A stretch of DNA of 64,000 nt from CALJFL01 sp047633055 (GTDB lineage Bacteria > Pseudomonadota > Gammaproteobacteria > Pseudomonadales > Halieaceae): positions 1 to 64,000 of the forward strand of contig JBLIEI010000002.1 of NCBI GenBank assembly GCA_047633055.1. Reading direction: 5' to 3'. The notes below the pieces were generated by a model that searched no databases, was not told the DNA's origin, and saw only the letters and a program-made list of their open reading frames with translations. A program made the position numbers and the translations under genes. This document shows, piece by piece, positions 52,316 through 62,274 of this stretch. Every line of letters starts with the position of its first letter. The stretch's first letter is position 1.

Positions 52316-54904
52316 ATGGATTATCTACGTTTGGCAATCAGCCTAATTATTCCCTGGCTTGGGGGTTATCTGTGGCTAGCGGTGATCACGCAGCGGCTAA
52401 ATCCCGGAAAGCCCAACACCCCATTGCTGATCGGTTATGGGCTATTCCTTGGCTATGGCGGCCTGCAGGGAATCGTCCTGGCCAGCAATGCACTCTTCAA
52501 CACCGTGCAGTTCTGGCCAATATTGGGTTTTGTAGGCCTTCTAGTGGCCGTCGGCGGAGCAGTACTCGCCAAGACACGCATACCTGCTGCACCCGATACC
52601 GAACTGGCTGCGGCACATTCGGACTCAAACTTCGCAAAAGCACTATTCTGGATCTTCGCTGCCTGGGCCACTCTTCACCTGCTTTTCGTGGCCATCGAGA
52701 TCTTGCACCGCCCTGTGTTCCCCTGGGACGCCTGGCTCTCCTGGATGTACCGCGCTAAGGCCTGGTTCTACTCGGGGCACATATTTGTACTGGACAACCC
52801 CACCGATTGGTTGCTCGGCAGCGGTCACGCTATGTACAACGCAGCGGGGAACCACTACCCGACCTTCTCTCCCGTGCTGGCCCTATGGGCCGCCACGGCG
52901 TTGGGACACTGGAGCGAAACCCTGATCAACCTGCCAGTACTGCTGTGCGGCATTGCCCTGGGGCTTGCCCTCTATGGACAGTGCAGGGAATACGGTATCG
53001 CTAGATGGTTGTCGGCATTATCTGCTTACATGTTGCTCTCCCTGCCACTGCTGGGCGCGCACCTGGCGCTGGCGGGACAGTCTGATATTTGGATGGCCGG
53101 ATTTACCGGCCTGGGATTCATTGCACTGCTGCATGGACTTATCCGCAACAATCGTTTCCAGGTTCTGCTCGGGCTGGGAATGGCCGCCATGGGTATCGCC
53201 ACTAAAATGGAGGGTGGCGTGTGGTTTCTTGCCGCACTGCTGACCTTGACCGCGACCAAACACACGGGACTCGTTCTGGGCGGACTGGCGCTGGTAATAT
53301 GCCTTGTGGCTGTGTGTTGGTTGACGGGTGTTACCTACCTGGAACTTCCACTGATTGGCGGTATCGGATTTACCGATGGCCGCCTGCATATTCCGCTAAT
53401 GGGAAGTCACTCCCTGCAGAACTTCGAGCTGTGGGACGATTATCAGGCCAATTTTTTTGAGAGCGGCACCTGGCATCTGCTCTGGACTTGCATCGTACTT
53501 GCCGCAATCAGCCTGTGTTTTACCCCGGGCGGCTTGCTCAGACGAACAACCCTGATCTTCTACTCCGTCGTATTGGCAGCACAGCTAATCGTATTTAAAG
53601 GCACGGCATCGGGCCAATGGGCTGAGGACTGGACTGCGATCAATCGCCTGCCACTGCACTTTTCACCAGCACTTATTTTTTCGCTGGCCATTTTGGTGCA
53701 AGCGTTTTTGGAGCGACGCAAAACCAGTTCTGCTGCGAGAACCTCTTTTCACACACCTATCATGGGCCTGTTTATCGCTCTGGCGGGGGCTACGGCATAT
53801 CTTGTGCTTGCGTATCCGGCCACCACAGCTAAGCCACATAGTTTCACAGCCCAGCAGATGCGCATTATGGCAGGTGGCGGTCGGGTAGCGGGAGAGGTAG
53901 GCATAATCGAATCGTACCAGAACAACATAGCCATTTTGTCCAGCGGCCCGGTGCGACTAAAAGCTGACAAGCTCGGTTTGCTGAAGCTAGAGACTGCAGA
54001 GGCTAACAGTGGGCATGCTCAATTTTTCTGGCGCAATGGAAGCGGCCCGGAAGACTTACACTCCACCGGAATTCCCGGCTGGGGAGAGGGCTGGGTAAAT
54101 CTGGGAGACCTGCCGCAATGGCAGGGACAAATCACCGAAATAGGCGTGATATTCTATGCCAAGGACGAAAAACCCGCGATGTTTCACCGGATCACGGTGA
54201 GCCCCTACTCCCTACCACTGCACATCAGGAAACTTGCTCACGACTGGTTCGAGACCTCACGCTGGTCACAAAAATCAGTGCACTGGATAGCCGCAGGAAG
54301 TGGCACAAGTAGCGTACCATTGCCCATATGGATGAGCGCATGGCTACTCATTACGTTGCTCCTTGTGGCCATTTTGACCCGGCGAACTAAGGGAGCCTAC
54401 ACGAGTGCGCTATTATGCGCCGTGATCGCCTGGATGGTCCTGGATCTGCGCTGGACCGCCAACGGCGTCGCCCAGGCAGCCGAGACCATGCGCACTTACC
54501 CCCTCGTAACCGCGACCTACCTGGAATTCGGGGACGACAAGCACACTCGGCAGCTGATCGAGCAGGCAAGGCCCAATATAGAAGGCATCAACCAGCGCAC
54601 GGTCATCATGGCTGAGAACCCGCGAATGAGATTCGAGATACTCAGAGCAAAATACCACGCCCTGCCCACGGCCACGCAGGCACACGAGGGCCCGATTCAG
54701 TCCGCTCCCATTCACATAGCTGACTATGTACTCGTGCTAAAGCAGCGCCACGCTGAAACCAGCCACGAACCTGCTACGCCCGCGGCCTATGCGAAAATCA
54801 TTAATAAGCAAAACAAGCTGCTGGCTACACCCGTGTGGAATAATGAAGACGGATTCCTGCTGCAGATCAGCCCAAAACCAGTAACCGCGCTGCAGAACAA
54901 TTAG
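52316..54904 (+). CDS. Large polytopic membrane protein, GT-C glycosyltransferase-like
   Basis: The 862-residue protein has about ten hydrophobic segments in residues 5-500, a large soluble loop (about 510-650), further membrane helices near residues 665-705 and a soluble tail. An early loop with FPWDAWLSWMYRAKAWFYSG fits the acidic first-loop motif of GT-C, lipid-linked-sugar transferases. No specific family is recognised. It heads the glycan run and ends 10 bp before the GT4 gene. Confidence 0.6.
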   Translation: MDYLRLAISLIIPWLGGYLWLAVITQRLNPGKPNTPLLIGYGLFLGYGGLQGIVLASNALFNTVQFWPILGFVGLLVAVGGAVLAKTRIPAAPDTELAAAHSDSNFAKALFWIFAAWATLHLLFVAIEILHRPVFPWDAWLSWMYRAKAWFYSGHIFVLDNPTDWLLGSGHAMYNAAGNHYPTFSPVLALWAATALGHWSETLINLPVLLCGIALGLALYGQCREYGIARWLSALSAYMLLSLPLLGAHLALAGQSDIWMAGFTGLGFIALLHGLIRNNRFQVLLGLGMAAMGIATKMEGGVWFLAALLTLTATKHTGLVLGGLALVICLVAVCWLTGVTYLELPLIGGIGFTDGRLHIPLMGSHSLQNFELWDDYQANFFESGTWHLLWTCIVLAAISLCFTPGGLLRRTTLIFYSVVLAAQLIVFKGTASGQWAEDWTAINRLPLHFSPALIFSLAILVQAFLERRKTSSAARTSFHTPIMGLFIALAGATAYLVLAYPATTAKPHSFTAQQMRIMAGGGRVAGEVGIIESYQNNIAILSSGPVRLKADKLGLLKLETAEANSGHAQFFWRNGSGPEDLHSTGIPGWGEGWVNLGDLPQWQGQITEIGVIFYAKDEKPAMFHRITVSPYSLPLHIRKLAHDWFETSRWSQKSVHWIAAGSGTSSVPLPIWMSAWLLITLLLVAILTRRTKGAYTSALLCAVIAWMVLDLRWTANGVAQAAETMRTYPLVTATYLEFGDDKHTRQLIEQARPNIEGINQRTVIMAENPRMRFEILRAKYHALPTATQAHEGPIQSAPIHIADYVLVLKQRHAETSHEPATPAAYAKIINKQNKLLATPVWNNEDGFLLQISPKPVTALQNN

Positions 54905-54914
54905 GCCGCCCCGA

Positions 54915-56102
54915 TTGAAAGTCCTCCACATTGGTAAATACTTCCCCCCCTACGCCGGCGGGATGGAAACCTATTTACGCGACCTGATGGCGGCCCAGGC
55001 CAGGCAAGGTATTGACACCGCTGCCGTGGTGCACCAGTCCGATATTACTGTCAAAAGCCAGGATGAAAGCTACCCCGCTGGTGATCAACAACTGCCTATC
55101 AGCCGCGCTGCTGTGTGGGCCAGGCTGCTATTCACACCGATCAGCCCCACCTTTCCTTTCCTGCTAAACCGCCTGATTAAACAGCAACAACCCGACATCC
55201 TGCACCTGCACATGCCCAATGTGTCCGTGTTCTGGGCACTATTCATACCCCGAGCCAGACAGGTCTCCTGGGTAGTGCACTGGCATGCCGATGTGCTGGC
55301 CTCCGAACACAGCCTTGGGCTTCGCTTATTCTGTCATCTCTATCGCCCCTTCGAACGGGCGATTCTAAAACGCTGCAAGGCCATTATCGCGACCTCTCCA
55401 CCCTATCTTGAGTCCAGCGACCCGCTTAAGCCGTACTCTGAAAAATGCCATGTGATCCCTTTGGGCCTGGACCCGACCAACCTGCCCAGAGTCGAAGACA
55501 TATCTCCAACTGCGAGTGACGCCCCACTGAGGGTTCTCGCTATTGGTCGGCTGACATATTACAAGGGCTTCGAATACCTGATTAAAGCTGCTGCGGAATG
55601 CGAAAGGGTGGAAATACATTTCGTCGGCAAGGGAGATCAGGAGACCGCGCTGAAAGCTTTGGCCGGTAACCTAAACCTTCAGACCAGAATCACCTTCCAT
55701 GGTCACCTATCCCCCGAGCAACTGGCCCAGCAATTTAGCGCTTGCGACTGCTTGTGCCTACCCTCCATCGAACGCACTGAGGCTTTCGGCATGGTGCTAC
55801 TTGAGGCCATGTACCATAGCAAAGCCACCGTTATTAGCAACGTGTCCGGCTCCGGTATGGGCTGGGTGGTGGACGACGAGATTACTGGACTACACTTCGA
55901 GCCACAAAACTCGCAGGCCCTGCGGGAACGCCTGCAATATTTGGCTAGTCAACGCAGTAGAATCAGCATACTAGGGTCAAATGGCAGAGCGAAATTCGAG
56001 CGCGAATTCCACATCGATAAGTCGTCCAGCAGGATTTCAGCAATTTATCTGGAGGTGAATAATACGCCGTCACAATCGCCGAAAAGTATAGATCAGGCGT
56101 GA
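54915..56102 (+). CDS. Glycosyltransferase family 4
   Basis: The 395-residue GT-B enzyme begins KVLHIGKYFPPYAGGMETYL, the donor-side Gly loop of GT4. It carries GRLTYYKGFEYLIKAAA and the EX7E motif ERTEAFGMVLLEAM near residue 290. No signal or membrane segment is seen. The start is TTG 54915, which overlaps nothing and lies directly behind the GT-C gene. Sugar specificity cannot be read from the sequence. Confidence 0.88.
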   Translation: MKVLHIGKYFPPYAGGMETYLRDLMAAQARQGIDTAAVVHQSDITVKSQDESYPAGDQQLPISRAAVWARLLFTPISPTFPFLLNRLIKQQQPDILHLHMPNVSVFWALFIPRARQVSWVVHWHADVLASEHSLGLRLFCHLYRPFERAILKRCKAIIATSPPYLESSDPLKPYSEKCHVIPLGLDPTNLPRVEDISPTASDAPLRVLAIGRLTYYKGFEYLIKAAAECERVEIHFVGKGDQETALKALAGNLNLQTRITFHGHLSPEQLAQQFSACDCLCLPSIERTEAFGMVLLEAMYHSKATVISNVSGSGMGWVVDDEITGLHFEPQNSQALRERLQYLASQRSRISILGSNGRAKFEREFHIDKSSSRISAIYLEVNNTPSQSPKSIDQA

Positions 56103-56304
56103 GAAAAACCCCCAAAATACCTCCTTGAGCCTGACGACAAGCCACGCCATCCCCAGTAAACCGTGGTAACATTTACCCATTGAGGATGGTCGTGATTTTC
56201 GATACGGGCCACTTTTCCCATAACAATTTACCCATCGCTGCAGTTATTGCACATTAACAGTTACTGCTCGACCCAACTCCAGCCAGGAAGCTACCCATAA
56301 CGTC

Positions 56305-57042
56305 ATGACGACCCCAACAGGTTTAGGCCGTTTTACCACTCCGACAACCGTGATACTTATTCCGGCATTCAACGAGGGTGAGGTCATAGCCGACGTGATC
56401 GGTGAAATCCGAGAGGTATGCGATCATCCGGTGATCGTAATAGACGATGCCAGTAACGACGAGACTATCGAAAAATCCAAAAAAGCGGGGGCAACTATCA
56501 TCTCACTGCCAGTCCAGCTGGGCGCCTGGGGTGCCACTCAAACCGGTCTGCGCTATGCTGCACGACACGGCTACGACATAGCCATAACAATGGACGCTGA
56601 TGGCCAGCATGAGGCCCACTCGCTCCAAGACGTCCTCAAACCCGTCGTCGAAGGCGTGGCCGATGTCGCCATAGGAGCCTGCACTCAACGCGGATCTAGC
56701 CTACGCAAATTCGCCTGGATATTAATGAAGCATGCCTCGGCCCTTACCCTTGAGGACATCACCTCCGGCTTTCGTGTTTACAACGTCAGAGCAATTCGAG
56801 AACTGGCTTCATGGCGGGCGACTCTACTGGATTATCAGGACATCGGTGTTTTGCTGCTGCTACAGTCCAGGGGGTTAAAGATAGTCGACGTGGAAGTGCC
56901 TATGCAGTCCCGTCGCAACGGGAAGTCCCATATATTCGACTCGTGGTTGGCCGTCGCATACTACATGTGCCATGCGCTCTTACTCGGGCTTTCCAAGCGT
57001 CGCAGAGCGAGTAGTTACCGTAGCTCGAGGGTATCGGACTAA
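56305..57042 (+). CDS. Glycosyltransferase family 2, dolichyl-phosphate-sugar synthase-like
   Basis: The 245-residue enzyme carries VILIPAFNEGEVIADVI, VIVIDDASNDETIEKSKKAGA and the metal motif TMDADGQH. It resembles the polyprenyl-phosphate mannose/glucose synthases that load a sugar on a lipid carrier for GT-C enzymes. It overlaps the next gene by one base (TAATG). The 202-bp gap upstream (56103-56304) has a short direct repeat TTTACCCAT but no clear promoter or gene. Confidence 0.87.
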   Translation: MTTPTGLGRFTTPTTVILIPAFNEGEVIADVIGEIREVCDHPVIVIDDASNDETIEKSKKAGATIISLPVQLGAWGATQTGLRYAARHGYDIAITMDADGQHEAHSLQDVLKPVVEGVADVAIGACTQRGSSLRKFAWILMKHASALTLEDITSGFRVYNVRAIRELASWRATLLDYQDIGVLLLLQSRGLKIVDVEVPMQSRRNGKSHIFDSWLAVAYYMCHALLLGLSKRRRASSYRSSRVSD

Positions 57043-57431
57043 TGGTTCCTATAGTCACGGGAACTGTTGGCGTATTGGTTGCGGGCATCATTATCCTGTT
57101 GATGCGCAAGGATAGACTGCATGTAAACCACGGTATGGGCTGGATCGTCGTTGCTCTTGGCTTCTCGTTACTTGGGTTCGCACCCCAGATCTTTGACAAT
57201 TTGGCACAGCGCATTGGCATTGCCTACCCGCCCGTACTCGCGCTAACGATAGGACTTTCTGTTCTCGTCCTTAAGATACTACTGATGGATGTAGAGAGGT
57301 CACGCATTGAAATCCGTAACCAGAGGCTTATTCAACGCATGGCGATTCTCGAAGCTGAGATTAATGCGCTGAAGTCAAGAGTAGACGAAACCGAAGGTCC
57401 CGGCCCCACATGGTCCGGGGACCCCGACTAA
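57042..57431 (+). CDS. DUF2304 membrane protein, partner of the GT2 enzyme
   Basis: The 129-residue protein has membrane segments at about residues 3-20, 33-50 and 66-83 followed by a charged coiled-coil tail (RNQRLIQRMAILEAEINALKSRVDE). DUF2304 genes usually sit next to polyprenyl-phosphate GT2 genes, and here it overlaps one. It probably anchors or regulates that enzyme. Confidence 0.75.
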   Translation: MVPIVTGTVGVLVAGIIILLMRKDRLHVNHGMGWIVVALGFSLLGFAPQIFDNLAQRIGIAYPPVLALTIGLSVLVLKILLMDVERSRIEIRNQRLIQRMAILEAEINALKSRVDETEGPGPTWSGDPD

Positions 57432-57434
57432 TCA

Positions 57435-58379
57435 GTGAGCGAAAAATCAAAAATGACCGGTGTAGTTTTCGTTTTATCAATGCACAGATCGGGCTCTAGC
57501 ATGTTAGCTAAGGCCCTGGAATGCTGTGGCGTTTCGCTGGGCAGCAACTTAATGCAGCCCGCAGCTGATAACCCCAAAGGGTTCTTTGAAGACAAGCAGG
57601 TCTATGCGATTAACGAAAATATGCTGGCGACACTAGACTATCAGTGGTCCCTCGTTGGTAATACACCCAGTAAGCTAAGCGATGCAACAGCGGATACCTT
57701 GCGTGAGCGTGTCCGCACATACCTCAAAGCGCGCCTTGCGAGCAGCGAAAACATAAAATATATTGGCATCAAAGACCCAAGATTATGCCGGCTTGCCAAT
57801 TTCTGGATTGAAGAATGTAAAGCCCTGAGCATCCCTTATAAAATAATTTTTATTTCCAGGAATCCAGCGGGGGTAGCGCAATCTCTAATCCGAAGAAACA
57901 ACATCGGGGAGTCCGGCGCCTATGCGCTATGGAGCGATTATAACCTGAATGCGATTCGTCAAAGCCTGAATGTGCCAACGCTTTATATTCAGATCGAAGA
58001 TTTTATCAGCAGTATCCGCGACCATATTGCAGGTATCGCAGACTTCCTGGCTTCGCCCGTTAATGAAGTGGAGTTGGATACATTCGAAAGTGAATTCTTC
58101 GAGGCTAACCTATTTAATTCCCCCTCAAAAAGTAAAATACCAGCCAGCAAGCTTTTTGAAGCCCTGGAGCAACTAAAAAGCTGCCATTCGCTTGACGAAT
58201 CGAAAAAAGAAGAGCTGATTGCGGCCGCCATATACGACCAGAGTCGCGCGAGTTACAGAAACGGTGTATTAGAGCAAATGAATTGGCATAGAAAAGCGGA
58301 GAATGAATCCCTGAGGGACTTAATCGAGCAGCAGGCGATGCTAATTGCTGCGCTGAAGAGCGAGCTCAACGAAAAATAA
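57435..58379 (+). CDS. Sulfotransferase family protein (first of three)
   Basis: The 314-residue protein has the PAPS 5'-phosphosulfate loop SMHRSGSSMLAKAL at its N-terminus and a 3'-phosphate-type segment IFISRNPAGVAQSLIRRN near residue 150. The C-terminal tail is helical and ends in a coiled coil. The start is GTG 57435, three bases after DUF2304. It should transfer sulfate to a sugar hydroxyl in the glycan made by this cluster. Confidence 0.82.
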   Translation: MSEKSKMTGVVFVLSMHRSGSSMLAKALECCGVSLGSNLMQPAADNPKGFFEDKQVYAINENMLATLDYQWSLVGNTPSKLSDATADTLRERVRTYLKARLASSENIKYIGIKDPRLCRLANFWIEECKALSIPYKIIFISRNPAGVAQSLIRRNNIGESGAYALWSDYNLNAIRQSLNVPTLYIQIEDFISSIRDHIAGIADFLASPVNEVELDTFESEFFEANLFNSPSKSKIPASKLFEALEQLKSCHSLDESKKEELIAAAIYDQSRASYRNGVLEQMNWHRKAENESLRDLIEQQAMLIAALKSELNEK

Positions 58380-58388
58380 CCAGGGACG

Positions 58389-60581
58389 TTGGCTCGACAA
58401 ACTGAGCAATGCTTTAGTTTGTTAATCAATAACAACATGGGAGGCCAAACACATAAGCGTATGAAAAATTTTTACCTGGAAATGGCCAGTCATCCAGTCA
58501 AATTTTTGAGTTTGCTCAACTACACCAGAGTAAAGAATTTCCTGTATATCCTGTTCATTGCCTCCGTTGAAGAAAAGGAAAGAATATATAGCCACTATCG
58601 GCAATTGGTGTCTGGCTCGCAAAAGCAAACCGACTATCAATTAATCGAAAATTATGACCTCGTGCCAAGAATCATTCCTGTTTTCGAGAATATAGATGTG
58701 TCTATCATAGTTCCCGTATTCAATAATTGGGAGTTTACCGACAATTGCATTCGCTCGATCATCCAATCGGTGGCGGACGTTGCCTATGAAATTATTCTTG
58801 CGGACGACTGTTCCTCAGACGAAACCAGCAATGCGGGAAAACTGTACAGCAACCTAAAAATTGTCCGCCCAAAGGAAAATCTGGGGTTTTTACAAAATTG
58901 CAACAACGCAGTTAAAGAGGCACGCGGGCGTTACATTGTTCTACTCAATAACGATACTGAGGTACACCATTACTGGTTGGAAGCGCTATTTTTCAAAATG
59001 GAACAAAACGAGAATATTGCTATCTGCGGCTCCAAGCTCGTTTACCCCGATGGCAACCTGCAAGAGGCAGGTGGCATTATCTGGAGTGACGGCTCCGGCT
59101 GGAATTATGGCAACATGGATTCGCCAGATAAGCCTCAATACTGCTATTCCAAGGCGGTAGATTATATTTCCGGCGCCAGCATTATGGTACGCAAATCTTT
59201 TTGGGATGAAGTTGAAGGATTTGACCCTCAATACACCCCAGCGTACTACGAGGACACGGATTTAGCTTTTGAGGCTACGAGCCGAGGCTATCAGGTTATT
59301 TTTCACCCCCACTCTGTTGTCACCCACTTTGAGGGGCAAACGCATGGAACAGATGAGAACTCAGGAATAAAGTCTTACCAGCTCACCAATCGGGAAAAGT
59401 TTCGTACTAAATGGGCAGATAAACTAGCGCGAGATCACTCACCGAATGGAGTCGATGTTTTTCAAGCGAGAGACCGGTCTGCTGATAAGCGAACGATTTT
59501 AATCATCGATCATTATGTGCCCTGGTTCGACAAAGATGCTGGCTCCCGCTCTACCTTTATGTACATAGAAGCGTTCATCGAAAATGGTTACAACGTAAAA
59601 TTTATTGGTGATAACTTCTTCGCTCATCAACCCTACACTGATGCATTGGAAGAATTAGGGGTGGAGGTACTTAGGGGCCAGTACTACGCAGAAAATTGGC
59701 GTAGCTGGGTTAAGGAAAATGCGCAGTATATAGATGTGGTGTATTTGCACAGACCTCATATAGCACCCAAGTACATCGATTTCATACGCGAAAACACCAA
59801 TGCAAAAATTGTCTATCAATGCCACGACTTACACCACGTACGAGTAGACCGAGACTATCAAAATACGGGCGATCAACAATTGGCAAAGGAAGCCGAAAGT
59901 TGGCGAAAAAGCGAGCTGGCGTTGTTTAATAAGTCTGATGTCGGCCTCACTTTTTCTACAGATGAGGCAGACATATTACAGCGCGAAAACGTTGCCGCGG
60001 ACATTTATCAGGTGCCCTTGTACCTCTATGACGAAACATCTCAACCGCTTGCGGAATTTGAAGAACGCAGTGGCATACTCTTTGTAGGCGGTTTCGGCCA
60101 TAAGCCAAATACCGAAGGTGTATTATGGTTCCATGAACACGTTTGGCCAAAGGTATTAGCAACCAACCCCGATACAGTGCTTACCTTAGTCGGTAGCAGT
60201 ATGCCCAACTCAATTAAGGCGCTAGCGACAGCTAACATCGTCATTGAAGGTTTTGTCTCTGAGAATAGGCTGGAGGAGTTGTATTGCAGTTCAAGAGTGA
60301 GTATTTTACCGCTGCTGCATGGAGCGGGGGTGAAAGGTAAACTTGTTGAATCAATGCGATACCAGATACCTATCGTCAGTACCGCAGTAGGGTTGGAGGG
60401 GGTATCCGCCGACCTCTATCAACTCTATGCGAAGGACGAGGGTAGCGAATTTTCCGATGAGGTAAATAAGCTTCTAACGGACCCTGTTTACTGGAAGCTA
60501 ATGAGATCGAGACTTAAAAAAGCATTCGCTGAAAGCTATTCCAAGGAAAAGTTCACCCATTTTTGCGCCGAGATATTTTGA
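58389..60581 (+). CDS. Double-domain glycosyltransferase (GT2 plus GT4-like)
   Basis: The 730-residue protein combines a GT2 domain at about residues 95-330 (VSIIVPVFNNWEFTDNCIRS, LLNNDTEVHHYW, YYEDTDLAFEATSRGYQVIF) with a GT-B domain at about 365-720 (ILIIDHYVPWFDKDAGSR, ILFVGGFGHKPNTEGVLWF, LPLLHGAGVKGKLVESM). Such fusions build repeat units of surface polysaccharides. The start is uncertain (TTG 58389, ATG 58437 or ATG 58461). The base composition looks clearly more AT-rich than in the core. TGATG couples it to the next gene. Confidence 0.85.
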   Translation: MARQTEQCFSLLINNNMGGQTHKRMKNFYLEMASHPVKFLSLLNYTRVKNFLYILFIASVEEKERIYSHYRQLVSGSQKQTDYQLIENYDLVPRIIPVFENIDVSIIVPVFNNWEFTDNCIRSIIQSVADVAYEIILADDCSSDETSNAGKLYSNLKIVRPKENLGFLQNCNNAVKEARGRYIVLLNNDTEVHHYWLEALFFKMEQNENIAICGSKLVYPDGNLQEAGGIIWSDGSGWNYGNMDSPDKPQYCYSKAVDYISGASIMVRKSFWDEVEGFDPQYTPAYYEDTDLAFEATSRGYQVIFHPHSVVTHFEGQTHGTDENSGIKSYQLTNREKFRTKWADKLARDHSPNGVDVFQARDRSADKRTILIIDHYVPWFDKDAGSRSTFMYIEAFIENGYNVKFIGDNFFAHQPYTDALEELGVEVLRGQYYAENWRSWVKENAQYIDVVYLHRPHIAPKYIDFIRENTNAKIVYQCHDLHHVRVDRDYQNTGDQQLAKEAESWRKSELALFNKSDVGLTFSTDEADILQRENVAADIYQVPLYLYDETSQPLAEFEERSGILFVGGFGHKPNTEGVLWFHEHVWPKVLATNPDTVLTLVGSSMPNSIKALATANIVIEGFVSENRLEELYCSSRVSILPLLHGAGVKGKLVESMRYQIPIVSTAVGLEGVSADLYQLYAKDEGSEFSDEVNKLLTDPVYWKLMRSRLKKAFAESYSKEKFTHFCAEIF

Positions 60582-61393
60582 TGCGAACCGTTATTCTTCA
60601 TGGGCATATATTCAAAAATGCTGGCACCACATTTGACTGGTCACTGAAAAGGAATTTTGGTGACAAGTTCTGTGATCACAGAAATGATCTCGAGATGCGC
60701 GAGGGAGGCTCCGAATACCTGGAGAGCTTTTTCGAAAAGAATTCTGAAATTGTAGCGATCTCTAGCCATCATTTAAATTTTCCTATTCCGCATTCAGAGA
60801 AATATAAACTTATATTTTGCTATCTGCTGAGAAACCCTATTTCGAGAATTCGATCCGTTTACAATTTTGAGCGGCAACAAAAATCGGACTCCCTTGGGGC
60901 AAGGGCTGCAAAGAAGCTTTCGTTTCTTGAATACGCACTATGGCGAATGCGAGATGACGTGCCTAATACAATACGAAATTATCAGACTGCTTACCTATCG
61001 AAAACCCAGAGCGGAAGGAAAAGGATATTTATAAATGATCATGACTATACCGAAGCAGCGAAAGTCATTGATCACAACCCCTTTGTTGGTTTAGTCGATC
61101 GGTACGACGAATCCATGGTCGTTCTAGAGAGTCATTTCCAACGACACGACATTGAGATCGACCTCGCCCACAAACCTCAGAATGTGATGGATAATAGCGC
61201 TCTCACCGAAAATGAGAAGATGATTGAGACACTAGACGAATTAGGCACAGAGGCAAACTACGTGCTTTCGAAAAACCTGTACGATTACCGCATGTATCGC
61301 AAGGCAGACATCAAGCTTACAGAAAGAATTTCCCGGATAAAGAACTTCGACGACAAACTGCTTTCCTTTAAAAAACGCTGCACGCGCCTTTAG
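60581..61393 (+). CDS. Sulfotransferase, heparan-sulfate 2-O-type family (second of three)
   Basis: The 270-residue protein starts ILHGHIFKNAGTTFDWSL, the PAPS-binding loop of the Sulfotransfer_2 type (normally HIPKTGGTT), and has the 3'-phosphate segment YLLRNPISRIRSVYNF near residue 90. The start codon overlaps the stop of the upstream glycosyltransferase (TGATG), so translation is coupled. It differs from the first and third sulfotransferases outside the nucleotide loops, which suggests a different acceptor position. Confidence 0.78.
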   Translation: MRTVILHGHIFKNAGTTFDWSLKRNFGDKFCDHRNDLEMREGGSEYLESFFEKNSEIVAISSHHLNFPIPHSEKYKLIFCYLLRNPISRIRSVYNFERQQKSDSLGARAAKKLSFLEYALWRMRDDVPNTIRNYQTAYLSKTQSGRKRIFINDHDYTEAAKVIDHNPFVGLVDRYDESMVVLESHFQRHDIEIDLAHKPQNVMDNSALTENEKMIETLDELGTEANYVLSKNLYDYRMYRKADIKLTERISRIKNFDDKLLSFKKRCTRL

Positions 61394-61444
61394 TCATGCT
61401 TTTTATTACTACGTTATTTACCTCATTTTTTGCGACAAATGTGC

Positions 61445-62170
61445 ATGAACAATTGTAACTTCATCGTTTTCGCTCAGGCCAGAAGTGGATCTACTCTATT
61501 GCGGAAATCGTTACACTCCGAAACCGAGGTAATTTGCCATGGTGAGGTGTTGAGTAGAAAATGGATAAACGGGCTGGTTCCCGTTAATGAGCCCAAAGCC
61601 TTCAGATCCTCCGAGGCCTTTACACGTAAATTAATGGATACTAGAGACTCAAATCTGGAAGCCTTCCTGGATAGTTATATATTCAATTTTGGTGACCAAT
61701 CTATAGGCTTCAAAATTGTCTACGAGGACTTCTTCCTGGGTCCACATAAGGACGCTATAGTCTCATATATTCAATCCCGGCAGCTAAAGGTAATCCACCT
61801 GCGGCGACTCAATTTTCTTGCCGCACTAACATCAAGGAAACGCATGGCGAAATTTGGTATTAGTCATAGCGATTCAACGATCAAAAGTGAAATCCCTCAA
61901 AAATTCAATATCCCAGAGAAGGAGGTTCGTAACTACATTATTCGCCAGATCGGTTTTACGAACGACCTAGACTACCAATTCCCTGATTCTCTCAAAATAG
62001 ACTATGAGGGACTTACAGAGCAATACGATAGCGTACTGTCTCATCTAGGCATAAGCCGCCCCGGTGATTTAAAAATCACCTTAGAGAAGGTAACGCCTTC
62101 AGATCTTTCGGAAGTCGTGGGGAATTATAGTGAGGTATCCCATTACGACGCTCCACGGTTACGGAAATAG
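61445..62170 (+). CDS. Sulfotransferase, Stf0/Sulfotransfer_3-like (third of three)
   Basis: The 241-residue protein opens NFIVFAQARSGSTLLRKSL, with the typical xRSGSTLL phosphosulfate loop, then SETEVICHGEVL as in Stf0-type trehalose sulfotransferases, and a KVIHLRRLNFLAALTS 3'-phosphate segment. Starts at TTG 61430, ATG 61439 or ATG 61445 are possible. The gap to the next, opposite gene (62171-62274) holds nothing recognisable. Confidence 0.8.
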   Translation: MNNCNFIVFAQARSGSTLLRKSLHSETEVICHGEVLSRKWINGLVPVNEPKAFRSSEAFTRKLMDTRDSNLEAFLDSYIFNFGDQSIGFKIVYEDFFLGPHKDAIVSYIQSRQLKVIHLRRLNFLAALTSRKRMAKFGISHSDSTIKSEIPQKFNIPEKEVRNYIIRQIGFTNDLDYQFPDSLKIDYEGLTEQYDSVLSHLGISRPGDLKITLEKVTPSDLSEVVGNYSEVSHYDAPRLRK

Positions 62171-62274
62171 AAATTGAGTTTGCATAGATGAGCGGAAAAT
62201 GTATTCCCGCAAGTTCCCTGAATTACTATCTGGATTTGCGGAGTGCCCTAGAATCAGTAACGCGTTTGAGCCTA

